This document shows, piece by piece, positions 18,059-27,262 of a stretch of DNA of 64,000 nt. The notes under the pieces were generated by a model that did not search any database, was not told the origin of the DNA, and worked only from the letters and a program-made list of their open reading frames with translations. The position numbers were made by a program, and so were the translations under genes. Within the stretch, counting starts at the first letter, position 1. Every line of letters begins with the position of its first letter. The stretch comes from Aquimarina spinulae (GTDB taxonomy: Bacteria; Bacteroidota; Bacteroidia; Flavobacteriales; Flavobacteriaceae): NCBI RefSeq assembly GCF_943373825.1, contig NZ_CALSBP010000002.1:919501-983500 (forward strand), in the 5' to 3' direction.

Positions 18059-19252
18059 ATGCCAATAATATCGCATAAAGGCAAAGCTATGCCCGAATCA
18101 CCAATTCGAAAATTGGTGCCTTTTGCAGAAAAAGCTGCAAAAGAAGGTAAGCATATTTACCATTTAAATATCGGTCAACCAGATATAAAAACACCGATTG
18201 AAGCCATGGATGCTATACGAAACCACAAATTAGACATTTTAGCGTATAGCCACTCTGCCGGATTTGAAAGTTTTAGAAATAAATTAGCTAACTATTATGC
18301 AAAACATAATATTACGGTATCTTCTGATGAAATTTTGGTCACTACCGGAGGTAGTGAAGCATTAATTTTCACTATGGGTAGTATTACAGATCCTGGTGAT
18401 GAGATTATAGTTCCCGAGCCTTTTTATGCAAATTATTATAGTTTTTCGACACAATCTACTGTTAAGGTAGTTCCTGTTATATCTAAGATAGAAAACGGAT
18501 TCGCATTACCATCAATTGCAGAGTTCGAAAAATTGATTACGAAAAAAACCAAAGCCATACTGATCTGTAACCCCGGTAATCCAACAGGTTACCTTTACAG
18601 CAAAGAAGAAATAAAACAATTAGCAAAACTTGCTATCAAGTATGACTTATTTTTGATTTCTGATGAAGTGTATCGAGAATTTGTATATGACGACTCAGAG
18701 CATTACTCTATTTTACAAGAAAAAGGTCTTGATGAATATGCCATTATTGTAGATTCTGTCTCTAAACGATACAGCATGTGTGGAGCCCGTATTGGATGTA
18801 TGATAAGTAAAAACAAAAGTGTAATGGAAACTGCTATGAAATTTGCACAAGCACGACTAAGCCCTCCTACTCTTGCGCAAATTGCTAGTGAAGCGGCTTT
18901 AGGAGCGCCAGAATCTTATTATACAGAAACGGTTGAAAAATACAAATTAAGGAGAGATACCTTGGTTGCCGGACTTAGAGAAATTCCAGGAGTAAAAGTA
19001 GGAGTTCCTAAAGGTGCTTTTTACTGTATTGCCGAATTACCAATCGAAGATGCTGATCATTTTGCACAATGGCTTCTAGATGAATTTGATTTAGATAAAC
19101 AAACTATTATGGTAGCACCAGCTTCTGGATTTTATTCGGGACCTAACAAGGGGAAAAATCAAGTAAGAATAGCATATGTTTTAAATCGAAGAGATCTTAA
19201 AAAGGCAATTGAAATATTAAAAATAGCTCTTGAAAAATACAATAATCAATGA
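18059..19252 (+). CDS. pyridoxal phosphate-dependent aminotransferase, class I/II
   Basis: A 397-residue fold-type I aminotransferase of the aspartate-aminotransferase type. Visible are the substrate/PLP loop (HLNIGQPDIKTP), TGGSEALIF, the NPGNPTG motif, SDEVYREF, the PLP lysine in SVSKRYSMCGARIG (Lys about 236), and the C-terminal Arg in NQVRIAYVLN. It probably transfers amino groups between Asp, Glu or aromatic amino acids and oxoacids; the substrate is not decidable from sequence. Cytoplasmic. It precedes murB in the same orientation. Confidence 0.92.
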   Translation: MPIISHKGKAMPESPIRKLVPFAEKAAKEGKHIYHLNIGQPDIKTPIEAMDAIRNHKLDILAYSHSAGFESFRNKLANYYAKHNITVSSDEILVTTGGSEALIFTMGSITDPGDEIIVPEPFYANYYSFSTQSTVKVVPVISKIENGFALPSIAEFEKLITKKTKAILICNPGNPTGYLYSKEEIKQLAKLAIKYDLFLISDEVYREFVYDDSEHYSILQEKGLDEYAIIVDSVSKRYSMCGARIGCMISKNKSVMETAMKFAQARLSPPTLAQIASEAALGAPESYYTETVEKYKLRRDTLVAGLREIPGVKVGVPKGAFYCIAELPIEDADHFAQWLLDEFDLDKQTIMVAPASGFYSGPNKGKNQVRIAYVLNRRDLKKAIEILKIALEKYNNQ

Positions 19253-19258
19253 GGCGAA

Positions 19259-19311
19259 CATTAAAAAATTAAACCTATTTTCCCAAAAGGAAATGTTTAA
19301 GATTTTTAATG
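19259..19311. repeat. Imperfect inverted repeat between aminotransferase and murB genes
   Basis: CATTAAAAAATTAAAC at 19259 can pair with GTTTAAGATTTTTAATG ending at 19311, and an inner TTTCC/GGAAA pair extends the fold. There is no clean T run after it, so it is a weak terminator or a structured leader of murB. Confidence 0.4.
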
Positions 19312-19386
19312 AGAGAACGTAGTGATTACACATGTTCTCAATTTTATAATTAATTTATCATCAAATAATTACTAAAATTTAAACGT

Positions 19387-20400
19387 GTGGAAATTGAATA
19401 TAATAAATCTTTAAAAAAATACAATACTTTTGGGATTGACGTTGTTGCAGCAGAATTTGCGGCTATTACATCAGAATCCGAACTCGATACAATGCTCTTA
19501 AAAAATAATAAAAATCCACTTTTTATTTTGAGCGGCGGAAGCAATATGCTATTGACAAAAAATCTAGACATGTTAGTGTTGCACATTGCTATAAAAGGAA
19601 TTACAGCTATAGAAGAATCAGACAAATATGTATCTGTATCTGCAAATGCAGGAGAAAACTGGCATGACTTTGTACAATACTGTATCAAAAATAATTATGG
19701 AGGCTTAGAAAATTTATCTCTAATTCCCGGATATGTAGGTAGTGCCCCTATTCAAAATATTGGCGCTTATGGTGTAGAACTTAAAGATACAATGACAAGT
19801 TGCGAAGCAATCAATATCAATACCCGAAAGAAACATATCTTTTCAAAAAAAGATTGCAAATTCGGATATCGCAACTCTATTTTTAAAAACGATGTAAAAG
19901 GTGAATACATAATCACCAAGGTCACTTTTAGATTAACTAAAAAAGAACATACTCTTAATACAAGCTATGGTGCAATAGAAAATGCTTTAGTAAATAGGGA
20001 AATTACCCAACCCACAATTAAAGACGTTTCTGAAGCAGTAATTGCTATACGAAAAAGCAAACTTCCCGATCCCTCACAAATAGGAAACAGTGGTAGTTTT
20101 TTTAAAAATCCTGTTGTTGATGTTAAACATTTTACCAAGCTTCAAAAGGCATATCCTAACATTCCTTTTTATAAAATAGATGAAGAACATATTAAAATTC
20201 CTGCAGGCTGGCTGATCGAACAATCTGGTTTTAAGGGAAAACGTTGGGGTGATGCAGGAGTGCATGAAAAACAAGCTTTGGTTTTAGTAAACTACGATAA
20301 TGCCTCTGGAAATGAAATTTTGAATGTATCTAAAAGAATCTTAACCGACATAAAAGAAAAATTTGATATTCTTCTGGAAACTGAAGTCAATATTATATAA
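19387..20400 (+). CDS. murB: UDP-N-acetylenolpyruvoylglucosamine reductase
   Basis: MurB (337 residues) reduces UDP-GlcNAc-enolpyruvate to UDP-MurNAc in peptidoglycan synthesis, using FAD and NADPH. The FAD-binding blocks are present (YNTFGID, LSGGSNMLL, LIPGYVGSAPIQNIGAYG), as are GYRNSIFK and the catalytic Ser region NSGSFFKNPV; the C-terminal block GDAGVHEKQALVLVN completes it. A GTG codon starts it; no in-frame ATG lies nearby. The long form corresponds to type I MurB. Confidence 0.95.
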   Translation: MEIEYNKSLKKYNTFGIDVVAAEFAAITSESELDTMLLKNNKNPLFILSGGSNMLLTKNLDMLVLHIAIKGITAIEESDKYVSVSANAGENWHDFVQYCIKNNYGGLENLSLIPGYVGSAPIQNIGAYGVELKDTMTSCEAININTRKKHIFSKKDCKFGYRNSIFKNDVKGEYIITKVTFRLTKKEHTLNTSYGAIENALVNREITQPTIKDVSEAVIAIRKSKLPDPSQIGNSGSFFKNPVVDVKHFTKLQKAYPNIPFYKIDEEHIKIPAGWLIEQSGFKGKRWGDAGVHEKQALVLVNYDNASGNEILNVSKRILTDIKEKFDILLETEVNII

Positions 20401-20549
20401 TACAATATTGAGACGTTAATAAATATATCTAATCAAAAAAGGTTAATATTAATCAAGAATTGACACATTATTCTTAATTTTTTGTTTAATAGCTTCTTAG
20501 CCATACATTCTTTGTATCTTTGTAATCAATTTTGATTTTTTATATTATT

Positions 20550-20756
20550 ATGAAGCTTTTATTACTTACAATTGTTTTATTACTATTAGCATTTGGTGGT
20601 ATTGCAATTAAACTATGGGCGAAAAAAGATGGTAAATTTGCTGGTACTTGCGCAAGTCAAAGTCCATTTTTAAATAAAGAAGGGGAATCATGTTCTCTTT
20701 GTGGCAAAACTCCGGATCAGTACTCAAGCTGTAACGAAGAAAAACACACTAAATAG
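20550..20756 (+). CDS. small single-pass membrane protein with CxxC motif
   Basis: A 68-residue protein (ATG at 20550) with one membrane segment (LLLLTIVLLLLAFGGIAIKL) followed by a short soluble tail holding five Cys, including CSLCGKTPDQYSSC. Such CxxC tails can bind zinc or undergo thiol chemistry; the function is unknown. It lies 38 bp ahead of a sigma-factor gene in the same direction. I considered an anti-sigma role, but it carries no recognisable anti-sigma domain. A -7-like TATCTTTG is present at 20515-20522. Confidence 0.7.
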   Translation: MKLLLLTIVLLLLAFGGIAIKLWAKKDGKFAGTCASQSPFLNKEGESCSLCGKTPDQYSSCNEEKHTK

Positions 20757-20794
20757 TTTCTTATCGATTATCTATTTCACTCAAAAACAATGTA

Positions 20795-21367
20795 TTGAAA
20801 AAAGAAGACTCTATCCTTTTAGAAGATCATATCAAAAAAGCTAAAGAAGGGAAACAAATATCTTTTAATTATCTTCTTGATACTTTTTGGAATGATGTGT
20901 ACAATTTTCAGTTAAAAAAAACTCAGGATGAGTACGAAGCTGAGGATATTACTATACAAAGTTTTTCTCGAGCATTTGACAAAATTAACACGTTTAAAGA
21001 AGAATACAACTTTAAAACATGGTTGATTCAGATCTCAAAAAACATACATATAGATCTATTGCGAAAAAAAAATGCATCAATACAGTCCAAAACCACGACA
21101 CAAGTAGATGATGCCGTATATAAAATCATCGATCATAACCCAACCCCAGAAGATAAACTAATTACCGAGCAAAATTTAGCTCAATTACTGCTCTACATTA
21201 AACAACTAAAACCTAATTACCAAAAAGTAATTAACCTAAGATATTTTCAGGAATTAAGTTATAAAGAAATTGCTGATCATCTCAATGAACCTATAAACAA
21301 TGTTAAAGTAAAGTTATTGAGGGCCAGAAAACTACTTTCTGAAATAATTACCAATGCAAAACACTAA
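20795..21367 (+). CDS. ECF-like RNA polymerase sigma factor
   Basis: A 190-residue sigma-70 family member with only regions 2 and 4. Region 2 includes YEAEDITIQSFSRAFDKINTF followed by FKTWLIQISKNI; region 4 includes YQKVINLRYFQELSYKEIAD and NNVKVKLLRARKLL. The start is a TTG at 20795; the overlapping ATG at 20790 is out of frame with an immediate stop. No anti-sigma gene follows; the next reading frame is convergent. Target promoters are unknown. Confidence 0.88.
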   Translation: MKKEDSILLEDHIKKAKEGKQISFNYLLDTFWNDVYNFQLKKTQDEYEAEDITIQSFSRAFDKINTFKEEYNFKTWLIQISKNIHIDLLRKKNASIQSKTTTQVDDAVYKIIDHNPTPEDKLITEQNLAQLLLYIKQLKPNYQKVINLRYFQELSYKEIADHLNEPINNVKVKLLRARKLLSEIITNAKH

Positions 21368-21382
21368 TTCATAAACGAAAAA

Positions 21383-21613
21383 CTATCGCAAGGTAAAAGA
21401 AGTAAACCTTTTGATAACGCTATACAATGGATCAATCCATTTGTCGTTGATCTTTTTATCGTATTTCACAAACTTTTGTATCAATCCTTTTGGCGCAGAA
21501 ATCTCTTTTTCTATAGCTGTGATATTAATATACTTCTGGTTATTAAGCAACCATTTTTCTACACGCTTTCGATTGTTTTTTGTTTTTTTAAGACTTATCA
21601 ATTCTTCGGGCAT
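21383..21613 (-). CDS. small basic protein of unknown function
   Basis: A possible 76-residue protein from the ATG at 21611-21613, rich in Lys and Asn, with no signal peptide. Predicted helices (RKRVEKWLLNNQKYINITAI, then APKGLIQKFVKYDKKINDKW) resemble a small helix-turn-helix or DNA-binding-like fold, but no family is recognised. The composition looks like real coding sequence rather than a shadow, and no gene lies opposite. It converges on the sigma factor gene with 15 bp between stops. Confidence 0.5.
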   Translation of the reverse strand: MPEELISLKKTKNNRKRVEKWLLNNQKYINITAIEKEISAPKGLIQKFVKYDKKINDKWIDPLYSVIKRFTSFTLR

Positions 21614-21890
21614 GATTTTTTCTCTTTATCACATGAGATAACTGTCAAATTCAAAAAAAATTTTACGTTAACTTAATTTTAACCTGATGTTAAGACTTTG
21701 TATAGATATGGTTTTACTGTAAGAGTAAATGTATAGAAACTATAGCTCTTATCCCCCTTTAATATCACGTAGTTTAACAACGCTCTTTTTTTCAAAAATT
21801 AACATGCCTCTTGTAGTGATGTATTAACTTTATTCAAAACTTCATTTTAATCTAAGCTTTCTTTGTATTTTTGCTAAAAATATTGCTTGT

Positions 21891-22763
21891 ATGAATAACA
21901 ATGTTGCTAGCGTAGCACCTCCTAAAGGAAAACCAAAATGGTTACGTGTTAAACTTCCTACGGGAAAGAAATACACAGAACTTCGGGGATTAGTAGATAA
22001 ATATAACTTACATACCATTTGCACCTCAGGAAGCTGTCCTAACATGGGGGAATGCTGGAGTGAAGGGACCGCTACTTTTATGATATTAGGTAATATATGC
22101 ACCCGTTCCTGTGGTTTTTGTGGCGTTAAAACCGGAAGACCAGAAACTGTAGAGTGGGAAGAACCCGAAAAAGTAGCTCGATCTATAAAATTGATGAAGA
22201 TAAAACATGCTGTCATTACATCTGTAGATAGAGATGACTTGTTAGATGGTGGATCAATTATCTGGGCAGAAACTATTCAAGCTATTCGCAGAATGAATCC
22301 AGAAACTACATTAGAAACATTAATTCCGGATTTTCAAGGAAAAACAAAAAATATAGATAGAATTATTACAGTAAAACCAGAAGTGGTTTCTCATAATATG
22401 GAAACTGTAAAAAGATTAACTCGAGAGGTTCGCATCCAGGCCAAATATGAGCAAAGCTTACAAGTATTAAAATATCTTAAAGAAAATGGTATTGAACGTA
22501 CAAAAAGCGGAATCATGTTAGGACTTGGCGAAAAAGAAGAAGAAGTTATACAAACACTAAGCGACCTTAGAACAGTAGGTTTAGATATCGTTACAATAGG
22601 GCAATACCTACAACCAAGCAAAAAACATCTTCCTGTAAAACAATTTATAACTCCGGATCAGTTTAAAAAATATGAAGAAATAGGTTTAGAAATGGGATTT
22701 AGGCATGTAGAAAGTAGTGCCTTGGTAAGATCTTCATATAAAGCTCAAAAGCATTTAACTTAA
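21891..22763 (+). CDS. lipA: lipoyl synthase
   Basis: LipA (290 residues) is a radical-SAM enzyme that inserts two sulfurs into protein-bound octanoyl chains to make lipoate for 2-oxoacid dehydrogenases and the glycine cleavage system. Both clusters are visible: the auxiliary C-x4-C-x5-C (CTSGSCPNMGEC) and the radical-SAM C-x3-C-x2-C (CTRSCGFC). The C-terminal SSALVRSSYKA, including the Ser ligand region, is intact. gap follows after 24 bp. Confidence 0.96.
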   Translation: MNNNVASVAPPKGKPKWLRVKLPTGKKYTELRGLVDKYNLHTICTSGSCPNMGECWSEGTATFMILGNICTRSCGFCGVKTGRPETVEWEEPEKVARSIKLMKIKHAVITSVDRDDLLDGGSIIWAETIQAIRRMNPETTLETLIPDFQGKTKNIDRIITVKPEVVSHNMETVKRLTREVRIQAKYEQSLQVLKYLKENGIERTKSGIMLGLGEKEEEVIQTLSDLRTVGLDIVTIGQYLQPSKKHLPVKQFITPDQFKKYEEIGLEMGFRHVESSALVRSSYKAQKHLT

Positions 22764-22787
22764 TCCAAAAACAGTAGTAAGGATTTA

Positions 22788-23792
22788 ATGAATACACCTA
22801 TTAGAATTGCCATCAACGGTTTTGGAAGAATAGGCCGTAACTTGTTTAGATTATTAATTAATCATCCTAGCATACAAGTTGTAGCAATAAACGACCTCGC
22901 CGACTCAAAAACTTTAAGTCACCTTCTTAAGTATGATAGCATACATGGTATTTTATCTTTTGAGGTATCGCATACCAAAAGTCATATTATAGTACAAGAT
23001 GCATCAATACCTTTACTTAATGAAAAAAATCCAGAACATTGCAACTGGAAAAAATATGATGTAGATATTGTTATCGAATCAACTGGAAAATTTAAAACCA
23101 GACCTGATGCAGAAAAACACCTTAAGGCTGGAGCAAAACGAGTTATTTTATCGGCTCCTTCTATAGAAGATAGTATAAAAACTATCGTCGTAGGTGTAAA
23201 TGATCATATCCTTGATGGGTCAGAAACTATCTTATCTAATGCTTCTTGCACCACAAACAATGCAGCACCAATGATCAAGGTAATTAATGATTTATGCGGA
23301 ATTGAACAAGCTTACATCACCACTGTACATAGCTACACTACTGATCAAAGTTTACATGATCAACCACATAGGGACTTAAGACGGGCACGAGCTGCAAGTC
23401 AATCCATAGTACCTACGACAACTGGTGCAGCAAAAGCACTAACAAAAATATTTCCCGAACTAAGTGATGTAATAGGAGGATGTGGTATTAGAGTTCCTGT
23501 CCCGAATGGATCACTTACAGATATTACCTTTAATGTTAAAAGACAAACTTCTATCCAAGAAATTAACAACGAATTTAAAAAAGCTTCCCAAACTAGTCTA
23601 AAAGGTATTTTGTCATATACAGAAGATCCAATCGTATCTATTGATATACTTGGCAATCCGTACTCTTGTACGTTTGATTCTTTAATGACTTCTGTGATAG
23701 GAAAAATGGTAAAAATCATAGGTTGGTATGACAATGAAATAGGATATAGTAATAGAATAATTGATTTAATTATTAACATTTGTAAGAAATAA
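22788..23792 (+). CDS. gap: glyceraldehyde-3-phosphate dehydrogenase, type I
   Basis: GAPDH (334 residues) makes 1,3-bisphosphoglycerate with NAD+ in glycolysis. The Rossmann motif INGFGRIGRNLFR and the NAD-preferring Asp in AINDLAD are near the N-terminus. The catalytic Cys is in SNASCTTN (about 155), and YDNEIGYSNR near the C-terminus is typical. It stands between lipA and a histidine kinase, 24 and 29 bp away, so the three may share a transcript. Confidence 0.95.
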   Translation: MNTPIRIAINGFGRIGRNLFRLLINHPSIQVVAINDLADSKTLSHLLKYDSIHGILSFEVSHTKSHIIVQDASIPLLNEKNPEHCNWKKYDVDIVIESTGKFKTRPDAEKHLKAGAKRVILSAPSIEDSIKTIVVGVNDHILDGSETILSNASCTTNNAAPMIKVINDLCGIEQAYITTVHSYTTDQSLHDQPHRDLRRARAASQSIVPTTTGAAKALTKIFPELSDVIGGCGIRVPVPNGSLTDITFNVKRQTSIQEINNEFKKASQTSLKGILSYTEDPIVSIDILGNPYSCTFDSLMTSVIGKMVKIIGWYDNEIGYSNRIIDLIINICKK

Positions 23793-23821
23793 CTATCTTA
23801 GTTGAGATATTTCAGAGGAAA

Positions 23822-26044
23822 ATGCCAACCCAAATCAAATATTTTATAGCGCAATTTTTACTTATTTGTTGTTTTTTTGGTTCTGCACAAACGACTGAGC
23901 TTTCAGAAAACAATCAAATGAAAGACTCTATTGAGAGCTATTTGATGAATGCTTCACAATCTATTGACCAAACTAGATTAGAACTTGCGCTTTCTAATAT
24001 TATCAACGCAAAAGAGCTTGCTTTACAACAACAAAACAAAACTTATATAGCAAAGACCAATATGGTGCTTGCTAAACTATACCGGGAATTGGGAGATCTC
24101 AAAAAAGCTGAAGAGCAAATCCTAGATGCTATTGCTTTTCAGAATGAAACCAATGACGAATTTATGCTTGTTTCTTCATATACAATATATGGATCAATTG
24201 CTACAAAGCTTGGAAAATTTAAAACCGCATTAAAATCCCTTCAAAACGCATTAGCAATAGCCAAAAAGAATGATTACAAAAATCAGGAAGGACCTATAAA
24301 ATTAAATCTTGGACTTTTAGCTCTTGCTCAAGAAAAACCCAAATTAGCTATACAACACTTTAATAGCGGGCTTCCTATCATAAATTCATTTGATCAGTAT
24401 TACTTCAAAGCAAAACTCTATACAAATAAAGCCAGAGCACAATTATCAATAAACCAACCTGATGAAGCCATGAAAACCAATGATTTGGCTATGCAAATTG
24501 GTGAAGATATGGAATATGCAGAAATACAATCAGAATGTTTCGAACTGTATAGCCAGATTTATGAACGAAAAGAAGATTATCCCGCCTCTCTTAAAAACCT
24601 TAGAGCACACGAAAAAATAAAAGATGCTCTTTTTAATACCAATAAAGAAATTATAGCTCAGGAAGCAGGCGCAAAACTAAATCTAAATGAAAATAACGTT
24701 CTAATAGAAGAGCTAACAGAGGAAAATATACAACAACAAAGATCTTTAAAATTAGGGCGACTTACAACCATACTAAGTATTGCTTTGATAACAATATTAT
24801 CTCTTTTAACGCTTTCTCTTTATAAAAATAATAACTTAAGAGCCAGAGCAAACGAATTATTACAAAATAAAAACACAGAACTTATACTGGCAAAAGAGAA
24901 TGCAGAAAGAGCTAGTGAGGCCAAAGTTCAATTCCTTTCTACAATAACACACGAGTTAAGAACACCATTATATGCTGTTACAGGATTAACACATTTGTTA
25001 CTCGAAGAAAGCCCTACTCCTAATCAAAAAGAGCATCTTAATTCCCTCAAATTCTCTGGAGAATATCTTTTGTCACTAATTAATAATATTCTGGATCTAA
25101 ATAAACTTGAGGCTAACAAAGTAGAACTGGAGAACACATCATTCAATTTAAAAAAACGAATAAATGATGTATTAATAGCGCTGGGTAAATCTGCTAAAGA
25201 CAGAAATAATAATTTGCATTATGAATTTGATGAGTCTATCCCAGCTAAACTTAAAGGAGACCCGCTTAAAGTTTCTCAAGTCTTAATTAATCTTATCGGA
25301 AACTCTATAAAATTTACACAAAACGGAGATATTTGGATACGAGTAAAACCTATTAATCAAATTGACAATAAAGTCTCGCTTAGTTTTGAAATTGAAGATA
25401 ACGGAGTAGGAATATCAGAAAAAAAGCAACTTAGTATTTTTGAAAACTTTACTCAAGGCTCTGTACAAATTAATAGAAAATTTGGTGGTACAGGTTTAGG
25501 GCTATCAATAGTAAAGAATTTATTGTCCTTAATGGATAGTGAGATCAAACTAGAAAGTGAATTAAGCAAGGGATCAAAATTTTTATTTGACCTTACATTC
25601 GAAATTTTTGAAGACAAAAGCACTAATTACACCGAAGAAGCTAAGAAAATTGATTACAGTATAATGATCGACAAACATATACTTGTGGTCGAAGACAATA
25701 AAATCAATCAACTAATTACCAGAAAAATCTTAGAAAAGAACGAGATAAGATGTGATGTTGCCGATAATGGTGATATTGCGGTAAATAAAACAAAAGAAAA
25801 CACCTTTGATCTTATTCTTATGGATATCCATATGCCAGGAATCAGTGGCATTGAAGCCACCAAACAAATTAGAAAATTCAATAAAGAAATCCCAATTATA
25901 GCATTAACAGCCGTTACTCTTGATGATAATCTGGATGAGTTCTACGATAATGGATTTAATGACATCATACCAAAACCATATAAAACTGAAGAGTTTTTCA
26001 CAAAACTCCACAAAGCATTGGTAAAAAAACAAGCCACTGCTTAG
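23822..26044 (+). CDS. TPR-containing hybrid histidine kinase with C-terminal receiver
   Basis: A 740-residue hybrid two-component protein. A signal peptide (through FGSAQ) leads to TPR helices in the periplasm (about 35-290), a membrane segment (about 315-335), a coiled coil, HisKA with H-box THELRTPLYAVTG (His about 377), and HATPase_c with N box (VLINLIGNSIKFT) and G boxes (DNGVGIS, GGTGLGLSIV). A receiver domain follows with phospho-Asp in ILMDIHMPG (about 668) and Lys in IPKPY. No output domain is attached, so phosphate must pass to another protein. The signal is unknown; the TPR sensor is common in Bacteroidetes. Confidence 0.93.
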   Translation: MPTQIKYFIAQFLLICCFFGSAQTTELSENNQMKDSIESYLMNASQSIDQTRLELALSNIINAKELALQQQNKTYIAKTNMVLAKLYRELGDLKKAEEQILDAIAFQNETNDEFMLVSSYTIYGSIATKLGKFKTALKSLQNALAIAKKNDYKNQEGPIKLNLGLLALAQEKPKLAIQHFNSGLPIINSFDQYYFKAKLYTNKARAQLSINQPDEAMKTNDLAMQIGEDMEYAEIQSECFELYSQIYERKEDYPASLKNLRAHEKIKDALFNTNKEIIAQEAGAKLNLNENNVLIEELTEENIQQQRSLKLGRLTTILSIALITILSLLTLSLYKNNNLRARANELLQNKNTELILAKENAERASEAKVQFLSTITHELRTPLYAVTGLTHLLLEESPTPNQKEHLNSLKFSGEYLLSLINNILDLNKLEANKVELENTSFNLKKRINDVLIALGKSAKDRNNNLHYEFDESIPAKLKGDPLKVSQVLINLIGNSIKFTQNGDIWIRVKPINQIDNKVSLSFEIEDNGVGISEKKQLSIFENFTQGSVQINRKFGGTGLGLSIVKNLLSLMDSEIKLESELSKGSKFLFDLTFEIFEDKSTNYTEEAKKIDYSIMIDKHILVVEDNKINQLITRKILEKNEIRCDVADNGDIAVNKTKENTFDLILMDIHMPGISGIEATKQIRKFNKEIPIIALTAVTLDDNLDEFYDNGFNDIIPKPYKTEEFFTKLHKALVKKQATA

Positions 26045-26125
26045 TGGTTTGGCACAGCTTTTGAGAAGTAAAGGTTAACCGAGTTTATATACATAAACTT
26101 ATTTGAGTTAGCCAGAATTAAAAAA

Positions 26126-26157
26126 TTAAGATCCTATAGTAGGATCTTAATTTTTTT
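26126..26157. terminator. Bidirectional Rho-independent terminator
   Basis: TTAAGATCCTA (26126-26136) pairs with TAGGATCTTAA (26140-26150), followed by seven T; the other strand also ends in a T run. The right arm contains the stop codon of lpxK, so the two convergent genes share the signal. Confidence 0.85.
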
Positions 26158-27157
26158 CAATAAACTTCAATATTTTATCATCAAAAGAAGAAGCGCCTTC
26201 TACAAACCTCACTTCTATCGGCTGGTACCATAATTTCTCTTCAGAAATATCCGAAGCCAATCTCACATAATCTTTTTCTGTCGTAATAATAAATTCAAGA
26301 TCATTTAAATTATCTAATTCAGTATCAGTAAAATTATGATGATCAGGAAAACTAATATGATCAAATGTCAACCCTAAAGACGTATAATAATCTAATAAAG
26401 GAGTAGGATTAGCAATACCGGTAACCAAAGTAAAATGAATATTTTGCAAGAAATTGATAGATTTTGTTCCAGAAACATTTACTATATCATTTCCATAATC
26501 AATAGTGGTAAAAAACAAATCCTGATTAGGTTTTATCGCAAGTTTATCTGTAATTCTTTTTCTCTCTTCAAAAGACAATGGATTAGGACATTTTGTAACG
26601 ACAATAATATCAGCCCGATCAGCCCCTTTTTTGGGTTCTCTTAAATTTCCTGTAGGCAAAACAATATCATTACAATAAAGATCATAATATGCAGTAAGCA
26701 AAATATAGAATCCTGCTTTTACCTTACGATGTTGATAAGCATCATCTAATAAAATCACTTCTGGTTTGGGTGTTAATGATCTTAAATTAGAAATTCCACT
26801 ACGCCGATCCGCATCTACCGCTACAACAACATCTGTGAATTTTCTTTTAAACTGAAGTGGTTCATCTCCTACTTGTTTTGCTGTAGAAGAAGTAGCAACC
26901 AGCTTAAATCCTTTGGTTTCTCTTTTATACCCCCTACTAAGTGTTGCTAATGACACCTTATCTTTAAGCAAAGTAATTAAATATTCTACCATTGGTGATT
27001 TACCGGTTCCTCCTACACTAAGATTCCCTACTGCTATTATCGGAAAGGTATATGTCGTAGATTTTTTAATCCCCAGATCATACAATTTATTTCTCAACCA
27101 GGTAATCAGATAATAAAAAGGAACAAAAGGTAAAAGTATTTTTCGCAGTAAATTCAC
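26147..27157 (-). CDS. lpxK: tetraacyldisaccharide 4'-kinase
   Basis: LpxK (336 residues) phosphorylates the 4'-position of the lipid A disaccharide at the inner membrane. An N-terminal hydrophobic anchor (LLPFVPFYYLITWL) is followed by the Walker A-like loop in AVGNLSVGGTGKSPM (about 42-56), then LLDDAYQHR and the C-terminal FPDHHNFT and TTEKDYVRL. Length is typical. The stop lies within the stem of the terminator shared with the histidine kinase gene. Confidence 0.95.
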   Translation of the reverse strand: MNLLRKILLPFVPFYYLITWLRNKLYDLGIKKSTTYTFPIIAVGNLSVGGTGKSPMVEYLITLLKDKVSLATLSRGYKRETKGFKLVATSSTAKQVGDEPLQFKRKFTDVVVAVDADRRSGISNLRSLTPKPEVILLDDAYQHRKVKAGFYILLTAYYDLYCNDIVLPTGNLREPKKGADRADIIVVTKCPNPLSFEERKRITDKLAIKPNQDLFFTTIDYGNDIVNVSGTKSINFLQNIHFTLVTGIANPTPLLDYYTSLGLTFDHISFPDHHNFTDTELDNLNDLEFIITTEKDYVRLASDISEEKLWYQPIEVRFVEGASSFDDKILKFIEKN

Positions 27158-27262
27158 ACGTTTAAAATTTTCAATATATCAGTGCAACAAAAGTATAAAA
27201 CGAAACTTTGATTATTGATAAAAGTTTTTTTACATTCAATTTTTATTCAAAAACATAATAAA

